The notes below the pieces were generated by a model. That model ran no database searches. It had not been told where the DNA came from and saw only the letters and a program-made list of their open reading frames with translations. A stretch of DNA of 64,000 nt from JADCCX01 sp031431475. GTDB taxonomy: Bacteria; Pseudomonadota; Alphaproteobacteria; Rhizobiales; Beijerinckiaceae. Location: the NCBI GenBank assembly GCA_031431475.1, contig JANPDL010000025.1, forward strand, positions 186,001-250,000, read 5' to 3'. The position numbers were made by a program, and so were the translations under genes. This document shows, in pieces, positions 51,400-59,742 of this stretch (positions within the stretch are counted from its first letter, which is position 1; each line of letters begins with the position of its first letter).

Positions 51400-52922
51400 C
51401 CCGCACCCTCCGCTTTATCCTTGGCGATCAGCTCACGCACTCGCTCTCCTCTCTCAACGGCATCGACAAGGTCAGCGACATTGTCCTGATGGTTGAGGTG
51501 CAGGCCGAGGCGACTTACGTCCGCCATCACAAGCAGAAAATCGCGTTCCTTTTCAGCGCCATGCGCCATTTTGCGGAATCCCTTCGGCAAGAGGGTGTGA
51601 CAGTAGATTATGTGCGGCTGGATGATCCGGAAAATACGCATTCCTTCACCACGGAGCTGGAGCGCGCGGTCCAGCGCCATGCTGCCACCGAGGTCTTTGT
51701 CACCGAGCCCGGCGAATGGCGGGTATGGGAGATGATGCTGGACTGGCGGGAAAATCTGGGTGTTCCGGTCCATATCCGCGAGGACAGCCGCTTCATCGCG
51801 TCTCGCGATGAATTCGCCCAATGGGCCGACGGACGCAAGCAATACCGCATGGAATTCTTCTACCGCGAGATGCGCCGCAAGACCGGCCTTCTCATGGACG
51901 GCGACCAACCCGAAGGCGGCCAGTGGAACTATGATCACGACAACCGCAAGCGCCTGCCCGACAGCACGGTACTGCCGAAGCGCCAGCGGTTCGAACCCGA
52001 CGCCATCACCCGCGAGGTGCTGGATCTCGTGGCCCGGCGCTTTGGCAATCATTTCGGTGATCTCGAACCCTTCGGCTGGGGCGTCACGCGCGAGCATGCG
52101 CTGGAAGCCTTGCAGCACTTTATTGACAGCTGCATTGGCGGGTTCGGCGACTATCAGGATGCCATGAAGACAGGCGAGGATTTCCTCTATCACAGCATCA
52201 TCTCGCCCTATCTCAACGCCGGATTATTGACAGCGCGTGAGGTCTGCGATGCGGCGGAAGTGGCGTATCGCAAGGGCAGGGCACCACTGAACGCCGTGGA
52301 AGGCTTCATCCGTCAGGTGCTGGGTTGGCGCGAATTCGTGCGCGGTCTCTACTGGACGCGGATGCCTCAATACGCCGAGACCAACCATCTCGAAGCGAAG
52401 CGCACATTGCCGGCGTTTTTCTGGACCGGCGAGACCGAGATGCATTGCCTGGGTGAATGCATCCGCACAACGCGCCAGCACGCCTATGCCCATCACATCC
52501 AGCGTCTGATGATCACCGGCAATTTCGCTTTGCTCGCGGGGCTGGCACCGCATGAGGTCGAGGAATGGTATCTGATCGTCTATGCTGATGCCTATGAATG
52601 GGTGGAACTGCCCAATGTCCACGGCATGGTGCTGCACGCAGATGGCGGATTGCTGGGCTCCAAGCCCTATGCGGCATCCGGCGCCTACATCGACCGCATG
52701 TCGGATTATTGCGGGAATTGCGCCTATGACCCTGCTGTGAAGAGTGGCCCAAAAGCCTGCCCGTTCAATTATCTCTACTGGAATTTCCTGATCGAGAACG
52801 AGGCCAGGCTCGCGAAGAACCCGCGCATGGCGATGCCATACCGGACACTGGCGAAGATGGTTGAGGCTCGGAAGCAGGAGATTGTAGCGGATTCCGCAGC
52901 TTTTCTCGAAAGCATTGTCTGA
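51396..52922 (+). CDS. phrB: Iron-sulfur (6-4) photolyase / cryptochrome-related protein
   Basis: 508-residue flavoprotein of the FeS-BCP group (PhrB of Agrobacterium), which repairs (6-4) photoproducts with light. It starts TRTLRFILGDQLTHSLSSL. The four cluster cysteines fall at residues 351, 439, 442 and 455 (MHCLGEC, DYCGNCAYDP, KACPFNY), one residue off the positions known for PhrB (350, 438, 441, 454, from memory). The FAD-binding part includes LGWREFVRGLYW and YADAYEWVELPNVHGM. It is translationally coupled to DUF2256. Confidence 0.94.
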   Translation: MTRTLRFILGDQLTHSLSSLNGIDKVSDIVLMVEVQAEATYVRHHKQKIAFLFSAMRHFAESLRQEGVTVDYVRLDDPENTHSFTTELERAVQRHAATEVFVTEPGEWRVWEMMLDWRENLGVPVHIREDSRFIASRDEFAQWADGRKQYRMEFFYREMRRKTGLLMDGDQPEGGQWNYDHDNRKRLPDSTVLPKRQRFEPDAITREVLDLVARRFGNHFGDLEPFGWGVTREHALEALQHFIDSCIGGFGDYQDAMKTGEDFLYHSIISPYLNAGLLTAREVCDAAEVAYRKGRAPLNAVEGFIRQVLGWREFVRGLYWTRMPQYAETNHLEAKRTLPAFFWTGETEMHCLGECIRTTRQHAYAHHIQRLMITGNFALLAGLAPHEVEEWYLIVYADAYEWVELPNVHGMVLHADGGLLGSKPYAASGAYIDRMSDYCGNCAYDPAVKSGPKACPFNYLYWNFLIENEARLAKNPRMAMPYRTLAKMVEARKQEIVADSAAFLESIV

Positions 52923-52998
52923 CCGGCTGCGAATTGCAGTCTCTTCTCCCCAAAACAGGCTCCGTCTGCTTCAATGAAGAGCGTTGGGAGTCATGTCC

Positions 52999-53670
52999 AT
53001 GGTCAGAGCCTCTTGTTTCGCCCTTGTACTGGCAATGATGGTCGCCGCGCCTGCCAGTGCGCAAAACCACCCGTCCTTCGATTGCGCCAAGGCGTTGGAG
53101 GATGTCGAAACAGCAATCTGCAAGAGCGGCAAGCTCGCCAAACTCGACCGCGACATCGCCTCAGCCTATGCGAAGGCCCGCCGCGTGATTGATCCCTCCG
53201 GGCAGGAGGCTTTGCAGGAGGATCAGGAAAGCTTCTTGTCATCGCGCGCTGCGGCATTCGCCGAGAGCAGCAAAAGCCTGACGGAATTCATGAAGGAGCG
53301 GCTGAAACTGCTGCGCGGCATTGTCGAGCCTGCGTCGGGCAGTGGCGCGGCCGCCTTCCTCGGCCAGTGGCACAACACCTCTGGATACGTCCATGTCACG
53401 CGCGGGGCGGGTGGTAAGCTGAAGGTCTTGATTTCAACGTCCACACCAGTGACGGGCATGCGCGCCTGCGGCGTGGATGAGACAGCAGTGCCAAAGGACA
53501 GCAAGCTGACGTTCCAGAGCGGCGGCGTGACCGTTTCAGTGCAACGCAAGTCGGGACTTCTCGAAGTCGAACACGACGGCGATCTCCATCGCGTCTGCGG
53601 CCATGGCAGCTGGCTGCGCGGCATATACTTCCGGGTGAACTGGTCCGGAAAGAGAGAGTTGCCGCGATGA
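52999..53670 (+). CDS. LprI-like secreted protein, paralogue 1
   Basis: 223 residues with a signal peptide (MVRASCFALVLAMMVAAPASA). The mature N-terminus FDCAKALEDVETAICKSGKL, then LDRDIASAYAKARRV, is the LprI domain (Cys pair, Glu and LD motif) found in lysozyme inhibitors. The C-terminal 100 residues (AFLGQWHNTSGYVHVTR and RVCGHGSWLRGIYFRV) form a second conserved module shared with the next two genes. GGGAG lies 8 bases before ATG 52999; earlier starts are closer to it. Overlaps the next gene by 4 bases. Confidence 0.85.
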   Translation: MVRASCFALVLAMMVAAPASAQNHPSFDCAKALEDVETAICKSGKLAKLDRDIASAYAKARRVIDPSGQEALQEDQESFLSSRAAAFAESSKSLTEFMKERLKLLRGIVEPASGSGAAAFLGQWHNTSGYVHVTRGAGGKLKVLISTSTPVTGMRACGVDETAVPKDSKLTFQSGGVTVSVQRKSGLLEVEHDGDLHRVCGHGSWLRGIYFRVNWSGKRELPR

Positions 53671-54329
53671 AAACGACATCGTTTCTGGCCGCACTGGCTA
53701 TCCTGGCGGGCATAGGTCCTGCGCTGTCTCAAAACCGCCCGTCCTTCGATTGCGCCAAGGCGCGTGACGATGTGGAGAAGGCGATCTGCCGGAATACAGA
53801 ACTGTCGAATCTTGATCGCGAAATCGCAATTGTCTTCGGACAGTTGCGCCGCCAGCTTGATCCGGAAGCAGCACGCGCGTTGCGGCAGGAACAGGAAACA
53901 TTCAACGCCAGCCGCGAGGTGGCGCTTGGAAGCCGTGACACAAGCCTCCGCGAGTTCATGAAGGGGCATTTGACACTGTTGCGGCGAATCCAGGCACCCG
54001 CCACCGGAACTGGAGCCGCCGCTTTTCTGGGCGAATGGGGCAGCCCCTCCGGTACGGTCTCGATCAAGCCTGGCATGGTGGGGTTGTTCTCCATCGAGAT
54101 CAACACCGCCGCCATGATTTCGGCCCGCTGGGTGTGCGAGGTTTCGGGCGAGGCACGGATGCGTGACGGCAGGCTCAGCTTCAAGGAGGATGATGTTGAG
54201 ATCATCCTGTCGCGCAAGGGGCAGTCTCTCGCCATCGAGGAGATCGTTCCTGCCGCTCATGGTCGCGGATATTGCGGTGCCAACGGCGTGGTCGAAGGCC
54301 AGTATTTCAAGCTTCGCCCCGGCGAGTGA
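53667..54329 (+). CDS. LprI-like secreted protein, paralogue 2
   Basis: 220 residues: signal peptide (MKTTSFLAALAILAGIGPALS), LprI-like domain (FDCAKARDDVEKAICRNTEL, LDREIAIVFGQLRRQL, RQEQETFNASREV) and the same C-terminal module (AAFLGEWGSPSGTVSIKPG, RGYCGANGVVEGQYFKL). The ATGA overlap with paralogue 1 indicates coupled translation. Divergence between the two is high enough to suggest separate targets. The lysozyme-inhibitor role is a family inference; it has not been shown for this two-module form. Confidence 0.85.
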   Translation: MKTTSFLAALAILAGIGPALSQNRPSFDCAKARDDVEKAICRNTELSNLDREIAIVFGQLRRQLDPEAARALRQEQETFNASREVALGSRDTSLREFMKGHLTLLRRIQAPATGTGAAAFLGEWGSPSGTVSIKPGMVGLFSIEINTAAMISARWVCEVSGEARMRDGRLSFKEDDVEIILSRKGQSLAIEEIVPAAHGRGYCGANGVVEGQYFKLRPGE

Positions 54330-54418
54330 GCGCCCGGGCCGATTTGCTCCGCGAAAAGGCCACAGAAAAGCCCAAAGGCAGGGAGTTAACCATTTGTTAA
54401 TCTGCTGGAGGAATGTCC

Positions 54419-55063
54419 ATGAAGCGTTTTGCCTTGTCCGCCGCCCTCATCGTCGCGGCGATCCCCGCCTTTGCCCAGACCACGCCAGACTGTACCAAGC
54501 TTACTGCGTCCGTCGACAAGGCGATCTGCGTGGATCCGGCACTGAGCGATCTCGACAAGGCCATGCGCCTGTCCTTCACCAAGGCCCGCGCTCGCGTCGA
54601 CAGCGATGCGCTGAAAGCACTGGAGAAAGACCAGAAGGATTTTCTCTCCGAGCGCGCCATGGTGTTCGAAAACCGCTCCATGCCGCTGGACGCCTACATG
54701 AAGAACCGGCTGTCGTTTTTGGACGGTCTTGAAAACCCCGCGTGGAGCCGCGACGCCACGGCGTTCGTAGGTACCTGGCGCAACAGCCTCGGCGAGGTGC
54801 GCATCAGCAAGGATGATGCGGGCAAGCTCATCGTCGCGATCAGCACGCTCTCGCCCGCCGAAAGCAAATGGATCTGCGATATCGAGGGTTCCGGCGCGCC
54901 GAAGAACGGCAAGCTGGAATTCTCCGAGGACGACGTGAAGATCACGGTAAGCCGCCGTGGCTCGGCGCTCGTCGTGGGTGATCAGCTGCCGCAGGGCGAT
55001 GGCGGCAGGCCGTTCTGTGGTGCGAATGGCTATATCGATGGCGCGTTCTTCAAGATGAAGTAG
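54419..55063 (+). CDS. LprI-like secreted protein, paralogue 3
   Basis: 214 residues: signal peptide (MKRFALSAALIVAAIPAFA), the LprI-like domain (PDCTKLTASVDKAICVDPAL, LDKAMRLSFTKARARV, KDQKDFLSERAMVF) and the C-terminal module (AFVGTWRNSLGEVRISKDD, FCGANGYIDGAFFKMK). ATG 54419 is chosen over 54413, as GGAGGA is then 7 bases upstream. It is separated from paralogue 2 by 89 bases and may have its own promoter. Confidence 0.85.
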   Translation: MKRFALSAALIVAAIPAFAQTTPDCTKLTASVDKAICVDPALSDLDKAMRLSFTKARARVDSDALKALEKDQKDFLSERAMVFENRSMPLDAYMKNRLSFLDGLENPAWSRDATAFVGTWRNSLGEVRISKDDAGKLIVAISTLSPAESKWICDIEGSGAPKNGKLEFSEDDVKITVSRRGSALVVGDQLPQGDGGRPFCGANGYIDGAFFKMK

Positions 55064-55123
55064 CCGCCTCCGCCTGCTCTTGCCACTGGACACGCCCCGG
55101 CGCGGCTCGCTATCCCGCATGGC

Positions 55124-56050
55124 ATGACGGCTGAGACATCTCCCATCACGGTGGCAGCGTTCTACCGCTTTCACCGGCTGACTGATCTGCCGCGCCTGCG
55201 GGCCGAATTGCAGGCGCTGTGCGATGGGCATGGCGTGCACGGCATCCTGCTGATCGCGCCGGAGGGTTTCAACGGCACGATTGCGACCAGGGCCGATGCA
55301 CTGGACGCGGTGCTGAATGGCATCAAGGCCATCACCGGCACTGCCGACATCGAGACGAAATTCTCCACCACGACAATACCGCCGTTCCGCCGCCTCAAGG
55401 TGCGGATCAAGAAGGAGATCGTTACCATCGGCGACCCCTCGGTTGATCCCGTGGCGAGCGTTGGCACATATGTAGACGCGCGGGACTGGAACGCGCTGAT
55501 CGCCGATCCCGACGTGTTGCTCATCGACACCCGCAACGCTTTCGAGGTGGCGGTCGGGACTTTCGACGGAGCCATCGACCCCGGCACGCGCGCTTTCGGT
55601 GAATTCCCGGCCTACGTGCGGCAAAACCTTGATCCCGAAAAGCACAAGAAGGTCGCGATGTTCTGTACCGGTGGCATCCGCTGCGAGAAGGCATCCAGCT
55701 TCATGCTGCGTGAGGGCTTCGAGGAGGTCTATCACCTTAAGGGCGGCATCCTCAAATATCTCGAAACCGTGCCGGAGGCCGAGAGCCGCTGGAACGGCGG
55801 CTGCTTCGTCTTCGACGAGCGCGTGGCGGTTGGCCACGGCCTGAAGCCGCAGCCCGTGCGCCTGTGCCAGAGCTGCGATACACCGCTGGATGCGGATGCC
55901 TTGTCCTCTCCCGGCTACGAGGAAGGTGTCAGCTGCCCGCGCTGCGTGCGACAGTTGACCGACCAGCAGAAAGCCTCGGCGCGTGAGCGGCAGCGGCAGG
56001 TCGAGCTGGCGGGCAAACGGGGAGAGCGGCATCTGGGGCCGCGGGGGTAG
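55124..56050 (+). CDS. trhO: tRNA uridine(34) hydroxylase TrhO (rhodanese-like)
   Basis: 308-residue protein (formerly YceA/UPF0176) that hydroxylates U34 of certain tRNAs. It has an N-terminal acylphosphatase-like region (FYRFHRLTDLPRLRAEL, APEGFNGTIA), a rhodanese domain with active Cys in FCTGGIRCEKASSFML, and a C-terminal Cys cluster (CQSCDTPLDADA, CPRCVRQLTDQQ). The family motif GILKYLE is present. It starts 60 bases after paralogue 3 and is followed by a palindromic repeat. Confidence 0.93.
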   Translation: MTAETSPITVAAFYRFHRLTDLPRLRAELQALCDGHGVHGILLIAPEGFNGTIATRADALDAVLNGIKAITGTADIETKFSTTTIPPFRRLKVRIKKEIVTIGDPSVDPVASVGTYVDARDWNALIADPDVLLIDTRNAFEVAVGTFDGAIDPGTRAFGEFPAYVRQNLDPEKHKKVAMFCTGGIRCEKASSFMLREGFEEVYHLKGGILKYLETVPEAESRWNGGCFVFDERVAVGHGLKPQPVRLCQSCDTPLDADALSSPGYEEGVSCPRCVRQLTDQQKASARERQRQVELAGKRGERHLGPRG

Positions 56051-56084
56051 GGGGTATTTTTGCCATCCACCATCCTCCTCATGT

Positions 56085-56216
56085 CGAGGTGCTCGCCTCT
56101 CGGCGAGCCTCGAGACACGCAACATTCTGGTGCAGCCCTCGCAAAAAGCGGGGAAAAAGCTCAGACACCGTGCGTGTCTCGAGGCTTCGCTTCGCTCCGC
56201 GCCTCGACATGAGGAG
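56085..56216. repeat. Dispersed palindromic repeat after trhO
   Basis: CTCCTCATGTCGAGG (56085-56099) pairs perfectly with CCTCGACATGAGGAG (56202-56216); inside, GCGAGCCTCGAGACACGCA faces TGCGTGTCTCGAGGC. The right half is nearly the same as 31692-31731 in the pca region. Confidence 0.88.
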
Positions 56217-56303
56217 ATAGGTGGATGGAGTTTGTGTGATGAGAATTGCGGCACCTGAGTTCCGCCTTTCGCAACCCCAACACACCGTGCTATCTCTTCC
56301 ATC

Positions 56304-56531
56304 ATGATTGCAGCTCTCAAATCACTTGTTCCTGCCATCGAGGCATGGCCTGACGAGGATCAGGCCCTTCTTGCCGAGACCGCGCGGATGATCGAGGCGC
56401 AGCGGCGGGGCGTGTATCATGCCACCGAAGAGGAATTGACGGGGATAGGCCGGGGGCTGGCAGACGCCGGGGCGGGGCGTTTTGCGAGTGATGAGGCGGT
56501 GGCGAAAACGCTGGCAAAGTTTTGGCGATGA
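56304..56531 (+). CDS. Orphan antitoxin-like small protein
   Basis: 75-residue acidic helical protein. The part MIEAQRRGVYHATEEELTGI and the end FASDEAVAKTLAKFWR resemble the C-terminal half of antitoxins paired with ParE/RelE toxins. No toxin follows: the frame starting at the overlapping ATG (56528) ends after 32 codons without toxin features. It may be a remnant of a toxin-antitoxin pair or a free-standing antitoxin. Recognition is by general pattern only. Confidence 0.55.
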   Translation: MIAALKSLVPAIEAWPDEDQALLAETARMIEAQRRGVYHATEEELTGIGRGLADAGAGRFASDEAVAKTLAKFWR

Positions 56532-56546
56532 TCGAGAACCTTATCA

Positions 56547-57422
56547 ATGAGCAAGCGTCCATTTCCAATCCGCCCCTCATTCCTGCAAATTGTTTTGGCG
56601 GGTTACCTTCTCACCGTCTCGAATAGCGTCGTTTCCGCACAAACTCAGGTTGAACGTTTGAGGCGATCTGCTGACTCCGGTGATCCTAATGCCCAATATG
56701 AATTAGGAAATGCACATAAGTGGGGCTTCATCCGTATGTCGGATGGCAGCGGCGTAGAGAAATCGCGCAAACTCGCGCTCCTCTATCTTCGGAAAGCGGC
56801 CGAACAAAATGTGCCAGCGGCTCAATTCACTCTGGCCCAGATGCTTATTGAAAAAATAGATGATAATACAGAAGATCGAGACGAGGTTCAAGCACTCCGC
56901 TTGTTTCGCTCATTTGTTAAGCACAATGACATTGAAAATAAGATGATTGGATGGGCTTATTACGAGATAGGTGAATTATTTTATAAGGAATGCGACAAAT
57001 ATGTAATAAGTTTTTTCTGTGGAGAGATGCCGGGTAAAGCTAATATTCAAAAAAATTACAGAGATGCGTTTGATAATTTTAGAAAATCTGGTGAATTTGG
57101 ATTTGGTGATGGTCAATATCAATTAGCAACTATGTATCATTTTGGTCGAGGTGTGCCGCAAAATTATTCGGAGGCTGCAAGATGGTACGGAATGGCGCAC
57201 AAGAATGGTAATAAATATGCTGCGGCAGTTGCGGCAATTGTTTCAGAAGCTGTCGGTGATTATGTTGAAGCCTATGTATGGGCTAACATTGCGTCAATCA
57301 CGGGAGATAAGGGGGCAATTGAGAATCGCGACCGGCTTGAAAAGCGACTCGCACCGGATCAGATACGTGGAGCTCAGCAACGAGCATTGGAAATTGCAAA
57401 ACTACGAGAAGACTCTCGTTGA
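56547..57422 (+). CDS. Sel1-repeat protein, secreted, AT-rich gene
   Basis: 291 residues with a signal-like N-terminus (LQIVLAGYLLTVSNSVVSA). Sel1 repeats are clear: ADSGDPNAQYELGNAHKWG, KAAEQNVPAAQFTLAQML and EFGFGDGQYQLATMYHFGRG then VPQNYSEAARWYGMAHKNG. Such repeats bind partner proteins and often serve envelope or host-interaction roles. The region about 56940-57270 is far richer in A and T than its neighbours, with codons such as AAT, TAT and ATT, suggesting recent transfer. No clear ribosome site was seen before ATG 56547. Confidence 0.82.
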   Translation: MSKRPFPIRPSFLQIVLAGYLLTVSNSVVSAQTQVERLRRSADSGDPNAQYELGNAHKWGFIRMSDGSGVEKSRKLALLYLRKAAEQNVPAAQFTLAQMLIEKIDDNTEDRDEVQALRLFRSFVKHNDIENKMIGWAYYEIGELFYKECDKYVISFFCGEMPGKANIQKNYRDAFDNFRKSGEFGFGDGQYQLATMYHFGRGVPQNYSEAARWYGMAHKNGNKYAAAVAAIVSEAVGDYVEAYVWANIASITGDKGAIENRDRLEKRLAPDQIRGAQQRALEIAKLREDSR

Positions 57423-57547
57423 AAAAATATTTTGCAAGCCCGAAATCGCAATACACAGAGAGTGCATTAGTCTAATATTGCTGTGGGCCGCCAGTCGTTA
57501 AGCGATTTTGTGCGGTGTGTTGTTATGATGCGATTACCCCTTACCCC

Positions 57548-58327
57548 TTACCCCACACTCGCCCCCGGCCCGGCCACAGCCCCCTTCGGGCACTTCCCAA
57601 GGATAATCATCCCCAGCACCTCGTCGGGCGTCACATCGGCCACCTTCGCCGTGCCCACCAGCTTGCCGTTCTTCATCACGCACACCCGGTCACACAGCTC
57701 GAACACGTCGTGGATGTCGTGGCTGATGAGGAAGATGCCGATGCCCTGCGCTTTCAACTGCTGGATGAGCTCGCCCACCTGTTTCGTCTCGGCCGGGCCG
57801 AGCGCCGCCGTGGGTTCGTCCATGATGAGAATACGCGCGTCGAAATAGATCGCCCTGGCGATGGCGACGGACTGGCGCTGGCCGCCTGACAGCGCCTTCA
57901 CCGGCTCCTTGAAGCGCACGAAATGCGGGTTCAGCCGCGCCATCACCTTGCGGGTTTCGGCCTCCATGGCTGCATCGTCCAGCATGCCCCAGCTGTTGAC
58001 GATCTCGCGGCCGAGAAAGATGTTGGCGGCGGCGTCCACGTTATCGGCGAGCGCCAGCGTCTGGTAAATCGTCTCGATGCCCAGCCTTTTGGCATCGCGC
58101 GGGGTGCGGATGTCTACCTTTTCGCCACGGACGTATATCTCGCCGGAATCGCAGGGGTAAGCGCCCGACAGGATCTTGATCAGCGTCGATTTTCCTGCGC
58201 CATTGTGGCCAAGCAGGCCGACGACCTCGCCCGCGTGAAGGTCCACGCTCACATGATCGACAGCCTTGATGCCGCCGAAGGCGATGGCAATGTCCTTCAT
58301 CTCGACAAGGGTTTGTGCGTCGCTCAT
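57548..58327 (-). CDS. xylG: Sugar ABC transporter ATPase (xylose-type), single domain
   Basis: 259-residue ATPase. Walker A is GHNGAGKST, signature LSGGQRQSVAIARAI and Walker B LIMDEPTAALG. It has one nucleotide-binding domain, whereas E. coli XylG and RbsA have two fused (about 500 residues); single-domain forms such as rhizobial FrcA work as homodimers. It overlaps xylH by 4 bases. The substrate is inferred from the XylF-type receptor. Confidence 0.85.
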   Translation of the reverse strand: MSDAQTLVEMKDIAIAFGGIKAVDHVSVDLHAGEVVGLLGHNGAGKSTLIKILSGAYPCDSGEIYVRGEKVDIRTPRDAKRLGIETIYQTLALADNVDAAANIFLGREIVNSWGMLDDAAMEAETRKVMARLNPHFVRFKEPVKALSGGQRQSVAIARAIYFDARILIMDEPTAALGPAETKQVGELIQQLKAQGIGIFLISHDIHDVFELCDRVCVMKNGKLVGTAKVADVTPDEVLGMIILGKCPKGAVAGPGASVG

Positions 58328-59580
58328 GCGCCCACCCTCCGGTTATACACCGTGTCGAGCCATACTGCCGCGACCAGCACGAGGCCCACGACAATGCTTT
58401 GCAGCGGCGTATCCACGCCCAGCAGCACCATGCCGGATTGCAGCGATTGCATGATCAGCGCGCCCAGCATCGCGCCCAGAATGGTGCCGATGCCGCCCGC
58501 AAGGCTGGTGCCGCCGATGACGGCTGCCGCGATGACATAAAGCTCGTCCAGCGTGCCGGCGGAGTTGGTGGCGGCGTTGAGACGCGCGGTGGAAATACAG
58601 GCCGCAATGCCGACCAGCGCGCCCATCAGGCCGTAAACCAGCATGAGGATGCGCCGCGTGTTGACGCCCGAAAGCTCCGCCGCATCCGGGTTGCCACCGA
58701 TGGCATAGACATAGCGGCCAAAGCGCATGCGGGTGGAGAGAATGGTGATCACGATGCCGACCGCAATGGCTATGAGAACCGGAATGGCGAGTCCGTGCGC
58801 GATAAAGATGCCGCCCGCTGGCCAGACACCACCCGCCGCTTCGGTTATGCGTCGTGCCACAATGGGCGGCAGGGGATAGCTGTTGGCGATGGCGACTGCG
58901 CCCAAGATAAAACCACAGATCAGGGCTGCAACCAGCGCCTCGCCCCACAGCGGCCGCTGATGAAAGCCGAACTTCTCCCGGCTGCGGCGCGCCAGCACCA
59001 CCCCGATCAGGACGATGGCACAGGCCGCAAGACCGATGATCCACGACAGGCTTGCCCCGATCGCCCCCTCGATGCCGCCACCGATGGGCCGGAAGCGGCT
59101 GTCCATGGGGGCCACGGTCTGTCCCTGCGTCACCCACCAGGCCGCACCACGCCACACTAGCAGCCCACCCAAAGTCACGATGAAAGAGGGGATGGCGAGA
59201 TACGCGATCAGAGCGCCCTGCGTCAGGCCCATCAGGAACCCGAGGCCGATTGCGAGCGCCACTGCGATGATCCATGTCGCGGGATGCTCAAGGCCCAGCA
59301 TTGCAGGGAGATATTGCGCCTGCACGATTCCGATCACCATACCGATGAAACCCAGCATCGAGCCGACGGACAGGTCGATATTGCGCGTCACGATAATCAG
59401 CACCATGCCGCAGGTCATCACCGCGATGGAAGCGGTCTGCACCGACAGATTCCACAGGTTGCGCGGCGTCAAGAAAGCCCCGCCCGAGGCGAGATGAAAC
59501 CCGGTCCAGATCACGGCCAGCGCCACAAGCATGCCGACGAGGCGCGGTGAAATTTCAAGGGTGCGGAAGAGGTTTGTCAT
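58324..59580 (-). CDS. xylH: Sugar ABC transporter permease XylH-like
   Basis: 418-residue inner-membrane permease. The typical region VTRNIDLSVGSMLGFIGMV (the DLSVG motif of ribose/xylose permeases) and the coupling loop YAIGGNPDAAELSGVNTRRI are present, with around ten helices. The large size and the 60-residue insert between helices (EAAGGVWPAGGIFIAHGLAI region) match XylH rather than RbsC. It is separated from xylF by 162 bases containing a palindromic repeat. Confidence 0.88.
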   Translation of the reverse strand: MTNLFRTLEISPRLVGMLVALAVIWTGFHLASGGAFLTPRNLWNLSVQTASIAVMTCGMVLIIVTRNIDLSVGSMLGFIGMVIGIVQAQYLPAMLGLEHPATWIIAVALAIGLGFLMGLTQGALIAYLAIPSFIVTLGGLLVWRGAAWWVTQGQTVAPMDSRFRPIGGGIEGAIGASLSWIIGLAACAIVLIGVVLARRSREKFGFHQRPLWGEALVAALICGFILGAVAIANSYPLPPIVARRITEAAGGVWPAGGIFIAHGLAIPVLIAIAVGIVITILSTRMRFGRYVYAIGGNPDAAELSGVNTRRILMLVYGLMGALVGIAACISTARLNAATNSAGTLDELYVIAAAVIGGTSLAGGIGTILGAMLGALIMQSLQSGMVLLGVDTPLQSIVVGLVLVAAVWLDTVYNRRVGA

Positions 59581-59599
59581 GGGCAGCGGTGCCGACTGC

Positions 59600-59729
59600 C
59601 CTTCTCCCCTTGCGGGAGAAGGTGCCCGCCGGATGGCGGGCGGATGAGGGGTCGCGCAGGTCGTATGAGGTAGCGCAACCCCTCATCCGACCTGCTCCGC
59701 AGGCCACCTTCTCCCGCAAGGGGAGAAGG
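59600..59729. repeat. Palindromic repeat between xylF and xylH
   Basis: A 25-base arm starting CCTTCTCCCCTTGCGGGAG (59600-59624) is matched by its complement at 59705-59729. Smaller inverted words (GGATGAGGGG and CCCCTCATCC) lie between. This is a common type of alphaproteobacterial intergenic repeat and lies inside the operon, so it can shape relative levels of receptor and permease mRNA. Confidence 0.9.
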
Positions 59730-59742
59730 AAAATGCATCCTG

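Noticed and set aside
50724..52193. 489-codon minus-strand open frame
   Set aside because: Antisense to the SDR, DUF2256 and photolyase genes, with low-complexity translation and no ribosome site.
54386..56338. 650-codon minus-strand open frame
   Set aside because: It lies antisense to two clear genes (LprI-like paralogue 3 and trhO). Open antisense frames of this length are common in GC-rich DNA, and it shows no domain.
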